A stretch of DNA of 18,716 nucleotides from DYGX01 sp035325905 (GTDB lineage: Bacteria > Chloroflexota > Anaerolineae > Aggregatilineales > Aggregatilineaceae), in NCBI GenBank assembly GCA_035325905.1, contig DAOKYY010000077.1:1-18716 (forward strand), in the 5' to 3' direction. Positions 14,418 to 18,716 of the stretch are shown one piece after another. A program made the position numbers and the translations under genes. The notes beneath the pieces were generated by a model. That model did no database searches, was not told the DNA's origin, and worked only from the letters and a program-made list of their open reading frames with translations. The first letter of the stretch is position 1; each line of letters opens with the position of its first letter.

Positions 14418-16699
14418 TCGACCTGGATCCAGCTCAGCCACACGAAATCCTCCGACTGCGCGCCCGCTTCTCCGCGCACGCGCAGTGGCTCGCCCGGCGC
14501 GCCGTCGGGATAGACGCGCACCATCAGGCGATAGCGGCCCGGCGCGGCGTCCGGGAAGACGGCCAGCGCGCGCGTCTCGACGACGGTCTCGCCGGGCGTC
14601 CAGGCGCTGGTCGGCGGCTGCGGCAGCGCGTCAAGCTGCGCCGCTTTCGTCAGCGTGACCGGGTCGATCACCTGGACCGAGATCGCATATTCTTCGCTCA
14701 GATCGCCGGTTGTCTGCCAGTACAGCGTGACGGTCGCCGTCTCGCCGGGCCGGAGCGTGCGGTCGTCCACCATATAGCCGAGCAGCGTCAGCCGCCCGGC
14801 GAAATTGGCCCCGACCGGGTTCGGCACCTGGCCCTCTGGCGGGACGAGATCGACCTGCCCCAGCAGGACGCGGTTGTGCGCGGCGTCGGCTCCGTCGCCG
14901 GTCGGGATCATGCGGTCGCCGGTCGGCAGGTGGTACAACCCCAGGGTCACGTCGAGCGTCTGCGGGGTGTAGACCCCCTCTGGCACGCGCACCGCGATCG
15001 GGTTGTTCCAGGCATCGTCGCGCGTGATCTCAGAGGTCGCCAGCAGCCCGCCGCCGGGGTACACGTCGCGCTGCGCCTCGATGATCCCGTCCGCGCTGAC
15101 CAGGTGAACGAACAGGCTCCAGTCGCGGGTCAGTTCTCCGGTGACGGTGAAGGTTGGCGTGAATTTGACGTACTCGCCCGGCCGGACCTCGCCGCCGATT
15201 GGCTGCGCCGCCATGCACAGCGCCGGGCGCGCCTCGCCCGGCTCGGCCCAGCACACCGCGCGGCGTCCGGGGAATTCGTGCGTCGCGCCGGAGAAGCGCG
15301 CCATCCGGTCAAGCGAGTAGGCCGGGTGAATGGCAAAGATCGGCGCGTAGATCGCGATTGCCACGAACGCGCCCACCGCGATACTGAGCAGGGCGCGCTG
15401 CGCGGCGCGGCGGCGCGTCCACCCGGCCAGCCCGACCGCCAGCCACACGCTCAGGGCGGCGATCGCGCTGAACCACAGCCGCCCCTGCGAGGCCCAGGTC
15501 TGCCGGGTCCAGCTCAACAGCGAGAGGAAGATGATCACCGGCCAGACCACGGCGAAGACCCTCGCCCACAGCAGCGGCGCGCTCGTCGTCCGCTCGCCGC
15601 GTCGAACCGCCCAGCGCGCAAGCGCGACGATCAGCCCGATGACGCCGATCGCCGCGAGCGCGTTGAACGCGGTGTACGCCCAGCCGGGCAGCGGGACGTT
15701 GACGCCGCCGAAGAAGCCCCAGAACGCCATCATGAACGTCTCGCGCTCGGTCCAGAGCTGGCGCAGGTCCGCCGGAACCTGCCGCCGCCCGACCATGTCG
15801 AGGAAGACGTTGATGCCGGTCGCGTCGCCGTACAGCCGGAAGTTGCGCCAATACCACCACCCGGCCAGCGCGATCGTCAGCCCGCCGGAGATCGCGCCGC
15901 CGATCAGGAGCGGACGCCATGATCGCTCCCGCCGCGCCACGATCGCCAGCGCCAGCGCGATCAGCGGTAGCATGAAGCCGATCTGGAACTTGGCGAGCAT
16001 CCCCGCGCCCGCCGCGACGCCGAGCGCCACGTAGAAGCGCAGCGGCGGCTGGCCGCGCCACGTCGCCAGCCGCGCGACCAGCACCAGCAGCAGGCTCGCG
16101 AGCAGCGTCGAAAGGTTGTCGTTGTTGATCACGCCGCTGATGAATAGGAACATCGGGTTGAAGGCGGTGAAGGCGGCTGCCGCGAGCGCGATTGCAGGCC
16201 GAGCGGGGAACAGCAAGCGCCCCAGCCAGAAGGTGAGCGCGACCGTCCCGAAGCCCATCAGCACCGAGAGAAAACGCACGAGGTGCATCGCCAGCGCCGC
16301 GCCGGACCACGGAAACGCCTCGCGCTCGGCGCTGTGCACGATCATATTGGCGTTACCGTCCGGCACGACGACGCCAATATCCGCGTGCGGGTTGAGGCGG
16401 CGCAGTTCCGGCAGGTCGGACGTATCGATCCAGAAGGTCGCCGCCGCGCCGAGATAGTAGTAGAGCGGCGGCTGGCCGCCTTCCTGCCGCCAGGGGCCGG
16501 GGTTCGCCGGGTCCTGCACCGGCAGGCTGAAGGCGTTTTCGGCGACGTACCGGACCATCGGGTAGTGCCACAGCTCGTCGGACGCCTCGAACAGCGGCGT
16601 GACGACGCTATACGCCACCGCCAGCGCGAGATAGCCAACCAGGATGGCGGCCAAAATCACGCGCTGACCGGGAGATAATGCCGTTGCGCTGCGCTCCAT
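14414..16699 (-). CDS. GT-C family (GT39/ArnT-like) glycosyltransferase, paralog 1, with beta-rich tail
   Basis: This 761-aa protein is the first gene of the operon. The core (about 14-460) carries TPLFEASDELWHYP with acidic D41-E42, LPVQDP, GPWRQEGGQPPLYYYLGAA (68-86), HLVRFLSVLMGFGTV, AFNPMFLFISGVINNDNL (179-196), WWYWRNFRLYGD (281-292) and SWTRQTWASQGR (396-407), with about eleven transmembrane segments. The extracytoplasmic tail holds two related beta modules. One is at about 500-595 (DWSLFVHLVSADG, then VYTPQTLDVTLGLYHLPTGDR), the other at 632-735 (LRPGETATVTLYWQTTG, then PPTSAWTPGETVVETRALAVFPDAAPGRYRLMVRVY). Cys483 and Cys495 lie before the first module and might form a disulphide. It likely uses a polyprenyl-linked sugar donor; the acceptor is unknown. 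The ATG at 16699 has only a weak, close AAGGA site. A promoter and a palindrome lie directly upstream. Confidence 0.87.
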   Translation of the reverse strand: MERSATALSPGQRVILAAILVGYLALAVAYSVVTPLFEASDELWHYPMVRYVAENAFSLPVQDPANPGPWRQEGGQPPLYYYLGAAATFWIDTSDLPELRRLNPHADIGVVVPDGNANMIVHSAEREAFPWSGAALAMHLVRFLSVLMGFGTVALTFWLGRLLFPARPAIALAAAAFTAFNPMFLFISGVINNDNLSTLLASLLLVLVARLATWRGQPPLRFYVALGVAAGAGMLAKFQIGFMLPLIALALAIVARRERSWRPLLIGGAISGGLTIALAGWWYWRNFRLYGDATGINVFLDMVGRRQVPADLRQLWTERETFMMAFWGFFGGVNVPLPGWAYTAFNALAAIGVIGLIVALARWAVRRGERTTSAPLLWARVFAVVWPVIIFLSLLSWTRQTWASQGRLWFSAIAALSVWLAVGLAGWTRRRAAQRALLSIAVGAFVAIAIYAPIFAIHPAYSLDRMARFSGATHEFPGRRAVCWAEPGEARPALCMAAQPIGGEVRPGEYVKFTPTFTVTGELTRDWSLFVHLVSADGIIEAQRDVYPGGGLLATSEITRDDAWNNPIAVRVPEGVYTPQTLDVTLGLYHLPTGDRMIPTGDGADAAHNRVLLGQVDLVPPEGQVPNPVGANFAGRLTLLGYMVDDRTLRPGETATVTLYWQTTGDLSEEYAISVQVIDPVTLTKAAQLDALPQPPTSAWTPGETVVETRALAVFPDAAPGRYRLMVRVYPDGAPGEPLRVRGEAGAQSEDFVWLSWIQVE

Positions 16700-16732
16700 T
16701 GATCCTTAAGTTGTCCTGCGGGCGGCGGCGAA

Positions 16733-16746
16733 TGGATCGCGATCCA
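16733..16746. promoter_or_regulatory. 14-base perfect palindrome at the glycosyltransferase operon start
   Basis: TGGATCGCGATCCA reads the same on both strands and covers the expected transcription start of the operon promoter at 16754-16783, 34 bases before the first ATG. Position and symmetry fit a repressor operator. No regulator gene is adjacent, so the binding protein is unknown. Confidence 0.4.
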
Positions 16747-16753
16747 GGCGGGG

Positions 16754-16783
16754 AGTGTACCGGATGTGCCGGGCGCCTGCCAG
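16754..16783 (-). promoter_or_regulatory. Candidate promoter of the glycosyltransferase operon
   Basis: On the minus strand CTGGCA (16778-16783, 4 of 6 to TTGACA) is followed by 18 bases and TACACT (16754-16759, 4 of 6 to TATAAT). This would start transcription near 16747, about 47 bases before the first operon gene. The -10 hexamer is identical to the one at 1384-1389. It is moderate in strength but lies in the right place. Confidence 0.38.
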
Positions 16784-16809
16784 GGCGCGCGTCCTGCGCG
16801 TGCCTGACG

Positions 16810-16909
16810 NNNNNNNNNNNNNNNNNNNNNNNNNNNNNNNNNNNNNNNNNNNNNNNNNNNNNNNNNNNNNNNNNNNNNNNNNNNNNNNNNNNNNNNNNNN
16901 NNNNNNNNN
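16810..16909. other. Assembly gap of 100 N
   Basis: The sequence is exactly 100 undetermined bases, the conventional filler for a scaffold join of unknown length. It splits the intergenic region between the glycosyltransferase operon and the oxidoreductase gene. The true distance, and whether genes are missing there, cannot be judged. The 110 bases to its left hold the operon promoter; the 39 bases to its right hold no recognisable feature. Confidence 0.98.
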
Positions 16910-16948
16910 GCGGCGCGTATCCCCCAAGAGATTACGAGAAGTGACGCC

Positions 16949-17512
16949 ATGCACGCGATGATCACGATCGATCACCCCTGGCGGCAGAGCTACAACTTCG
17001 CGCTGTTAGAGGCGGCGCGGCGCGGGTTGGAAGCGGCAGGTTGCACGGTTGATGTGCTCGACCTCAACCGCGACGGCTTCAACCCGGTCATGACCGTCGA
17101 AGAGCTGGCGGTCTACACGCGCGGCGGCTCTCTCGATCCGAAGGTGCGCGAGTACCAGGAGCGCATCATGCGCAGCGACCACCTGATCTACATCTTCCCG
17201 GTGTGGTGGGAGGTGATGCCGGCGCTGCTCAAGGGCTTTTTCGACAAGGTATTTCTGCCGGAATGGGCTTTCCGCGAGGCGGATGCCGCCCCGATGCTCT
17301 CGCACATCCGCACCGGGACCGCGATCACCACGATGGGCGCGCCGCGCCCGATCTACACCTCGGTTGAGCGCGTGCTATGCAAGGGCATCCTGGAATTCTG
17401 CGGCGTGCAGCGGACCCGCTGGATCAATTTCTGCGAGGTCTCGCTGGTGTCGCCGGAGCAGCGCCGGGCCTGGCTGGATGAGGTCGAGGCGGTCGCGCGG
17501 TCTCTGGTGTGA
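16949..17512 (+). CDS. Flavodoxin-fold NAD(P)H oxidoreductase (NQO1/MdaB/KefG-like)
   Basis: This 187-aa cytosolic flavoprotein has the features of the NAD(P)H dehydrogenase (quinone) family. HPWRQSYNFALLEAARRGLEAAG at 9-31 corresponds to the FMN phosphate loop (HP-x-x-S-x-N). DLNRDGFNPVMT follows at 38-49, IYIFPVWWEVMPALLKGFFDKVFLPEWAF at 80-108 is the FMN and active-site segment, and TTMGAPRPIY is near 127-136. It should reduce quinones or similar acceptors in two-electron steps using FMN. Typical members are 170-200 aa, so it looks full length although the assembly gap ends only 39 bases upstream. The ATG at 16949 is used; a second in-frame ATG is at 16958, and the upstream AGAAG is a weak ribosome binding site. 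It is convergent with the GT4 gene, with a 7-base gap and no room for a terminator. Confidence 0.9.
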   Translation: MHAMITIDHPWRQSYNFALLEAARRGLEAAGCTVDVLDLNRDGFNPVMTVEELAVYTRGGSLDPKVREYQERIMRSDHLIYIFPVWWEVMPALLKGFFDKVFLPEWAFREADAAPMLSHIRTGTAITTMGAPRPIYTSVERVLCKGILEFCGVQRTRWINFCEVSLVSPEQRRAWLDEVEAVARSLV

Positions 17513-17519
17513 TACTCGG

Positions 17520-18680
17520 TCAGCCCGCCTGGTCGATCAGGTCCTGATAAAACGCGGCGGTGCGCGCGGCGATGGTCTCCCACGAGAAATCGGCGGCCAG
17601 CCGGGCGGCGTTGCGGCCCATCTCCGCGCACAACTCCGGGTTCTGCGCCAGGTCCTCGATCGCGAGCGCCAGCGCGGTCGGAGACTCCGCCGCGATCATG
17701 CGCACGTGCTTGTTGCCGACCAGCTCCGGCGTATCGACATCGGGATGCGTCGTGATGATCGCGCAGCCGTGCGCCAGCGCCGCCATCAGGCTCCCGCGCC
17801 GGAAGCTCACGCCGTCGCGATAAGGCAGCGCGACCACGTCCGCCGCCATCAGGTGCCCGCTCACCGCCCGGTCGTCAACGAAGCCGGTCCACTTGATGTG
17901 ATCGAGCAGGTCCAGCTTGCCGATCAGCTCATCGATCTCGTCCGCGTACACAAAATTCGCCGGATCGCTCGTCCCGGTGCGCCCGCCGATCATCAGCAGC
18001 TTCGCCGGCAGGCCGCCATTGCGCGCGATCCGCACCGCTTGTAGCAGCGTGTCGACCCCCTTGCTGGCGTTGAGGAAGCCGAAATAGCCGACGACGACGT
18101 CTTCCGGGCGGAAGCCAAGCGCCGAGCGCCACACCGCGCGGTTGTAGTCCGGCGGCGGATTGGGCGCGATGTTCGACCCGATCGGGATGTGGCGCAGGCT
18201 GGCGAGGGACTTTTCAGTCGCCAGGCGTTCGCGGTCGCCCCGGTTGGTGACGATCACGCCGTCGCTGCTGCGCGCCAGCGTCAGCACGGCCTGGTAGCGC
18301 AGCGGGCCAGCTTTCGGAAACAGGTACGGCACCAGCAGATCGTGAAAGGTCGTGACCACGCGCACGCCGTCCAGCCGGACGGGCAGAATGTGGATGAACG
18401 CGGCCATGTTGTAGGCGGCGGCCTGGTACTGGATATTGACCAGGTCCAGCCGCTGCGCGGACGCCCAGCGGCGGATGCGTCCCAGGGTGCCCCAGCCCCA
18501 CGAGTGCGCGTCTGCCGTTACGTGGACGGGGCTGCCGGGCGGTTGCGCGGCGGCGCGGTGATCGGTGAAGACGAACAACTCGTGCCCAAGCGCGACGAGC
18601 GCCTCGGATAATTCCTGGGTGAAGGCGCCGACGCCGCCTTGCATCGGGGGATATTCGCCGGTGATCTGACCAATGCGCAT
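17520..18680 (-). CDS. GT4 family glycosyltransferase (GT-B fold)
   Basis: This 386-aa cytosolic or peripheral membrane protein is a two-domain GT-B enzyme that retains the donor stereochemistry in known relatives. The N-terminal domain opens with GEYPPMQGGVGAFTQELSEAL (8-28), the acceptor-side GGVG loop. FHDLLVPYLF follows at 112-121. The C-terminal donor domain has VVVGYFGFLNASKGVDTLLQAV (195-216) with the conserved phosphate-binding Lys207, KLLMIGG (227-233), KWTGFVDD and LMAADVVALPYRDG (277-290), then RRGSLMAALAHGCAIITT (294-311). The usual E-x7-E is not preserved in that last segment. Nucleotide-sugar donor and acceptor are unknown; surface glycan synthesis is likely from the neighbourhood. 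AGGAC lies about 11 bases before the ATG. Only 36 bases upstream are visible, so operon partners to the right cannot be seen. Confidence 0.92.
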   Translation of the reverse strand: MRIGQITGEYPPMQGGVGAFTQELSEALVALGHELFVFTDHRAAAQPPGSPVHVTADAHSWGWGTLGRIRRWASAQRLDLVNIQYQAAAYNMAAFIHILPVRLDGVRVVTTFHDLLVPYLFPKAGPLRYQAVLTLARSSDGVIVTNRGDRERLATEKSLASLRHIPIGSNIAPNPPPDYNRAVWRSALGFRPEDVVVGYFGFLNASKGVDTLLQAVRIARNGGLPAKLLMIGGRTGTSDPANFVYADEIDELIGKLDLLDHIKWTGFVDDRAVSGHLMAADVVALPYRDGVSFRRGSLMAALAHGCAIITTHPDVDTPELVGNKHVRMIAAESPTALALAIEDLAQNPELCAEMGRNAARLAADFSWETIAARTAAFYQDLIDQAG

Positions 18681-18716
18681 GAGCAGTATTGTCCTGAATG
18701 GCTGGCGGTTGGCAAA

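Noticed and set aside
1..18716. Search for CRISPR arrays, transposases, tRNA/rRNA genes, toxin-antitoxin pairs and defence genes
   Set aside because: No regularly spaced repeats, no transposase or integrase motifs, no RNA gene signatures and no known defence domains were seen in the genes or gaps.

Overview
The window is a high-GC (about two thirds G+C by eye) bacterial chromosome segment. It is dense with genes and has one 100-base run of N at 16810-16909. Gene content suggests a member of the Chloroflexota, probably Anaerolineae-like. The pointers are large GT-C/YfhO membrane proteins with beta-rich tails, a membrane-anchored PpiC-type isomerase with a Thr/Pro/Ala linker, and an rpsF-ssb-rpsR cluster with an extended S18. 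That placement is inference from gene style; no rRNA or other diagnostic marker is present.

Left part (1-2809): an AT-richer edge with no supported gene (1-214), then a class I fructose-1,6-bisphosphatase on the minus strand. Divergent from it is an unrecognised polytopic membrane protein on the plus strand, which ends at a hairpin that also terminates the next minus-strand gene.

Housekeeping block (2852-6667, minus strand): in transcription order, a secreted SIMPL-domain protein, then rpsF-ssb-rpsR with its own sigma70-like promoter and a leader of about 100 nt, then a terminator, then a membrane-anchored peptidyl-prolyl isomerase. A divergent control region with a CATAAT dyad separates the SIMPL gene from a plus-strand pair: a metallophosphoesterase and a TrmB-like tRNA (guanine-N7) methyltransferase.

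Envelope glycan block (8369-16699, minus strand): four consecutive membrane proteins that appear to form one operon. They are two tandem paralogous GT-C (GT39/ArnT-like) glycosyltransferases with duplicated extracytoplasmic beta modules, a YfhO-family protein, and an O-antigen ligase/polymerase-like protein. The first three are joined by 4-base ATGA stop/start overlaps and the fourth follows after 11 bases. A promoter and a 14-base palindrome lie in front of the first gene. To the right of the gap come a flavodoxin-fold NAD(P)H oxidoreductase (plus) and, convergent to it, a GT4 glycosyltransferase (minus). The block fits polyprenyl-linked sugar transfer and surface polysaccharide or glycolipid assembly at the membrane, but the actual product cannot be read from sequence.

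I found no CRISPR array, transposase, phage gene, tRNA, rRNA or recognisable defence system. The most interesting points are modest: the S18 extension, the TrmB-like protein with a rewritten signature motif, paired palindromes sharing GGATCG/CGATCC half-sites at two promoters, enrichment of GCGATCGC, and the duplicated GT-C pair with its repeated C-terminal module.
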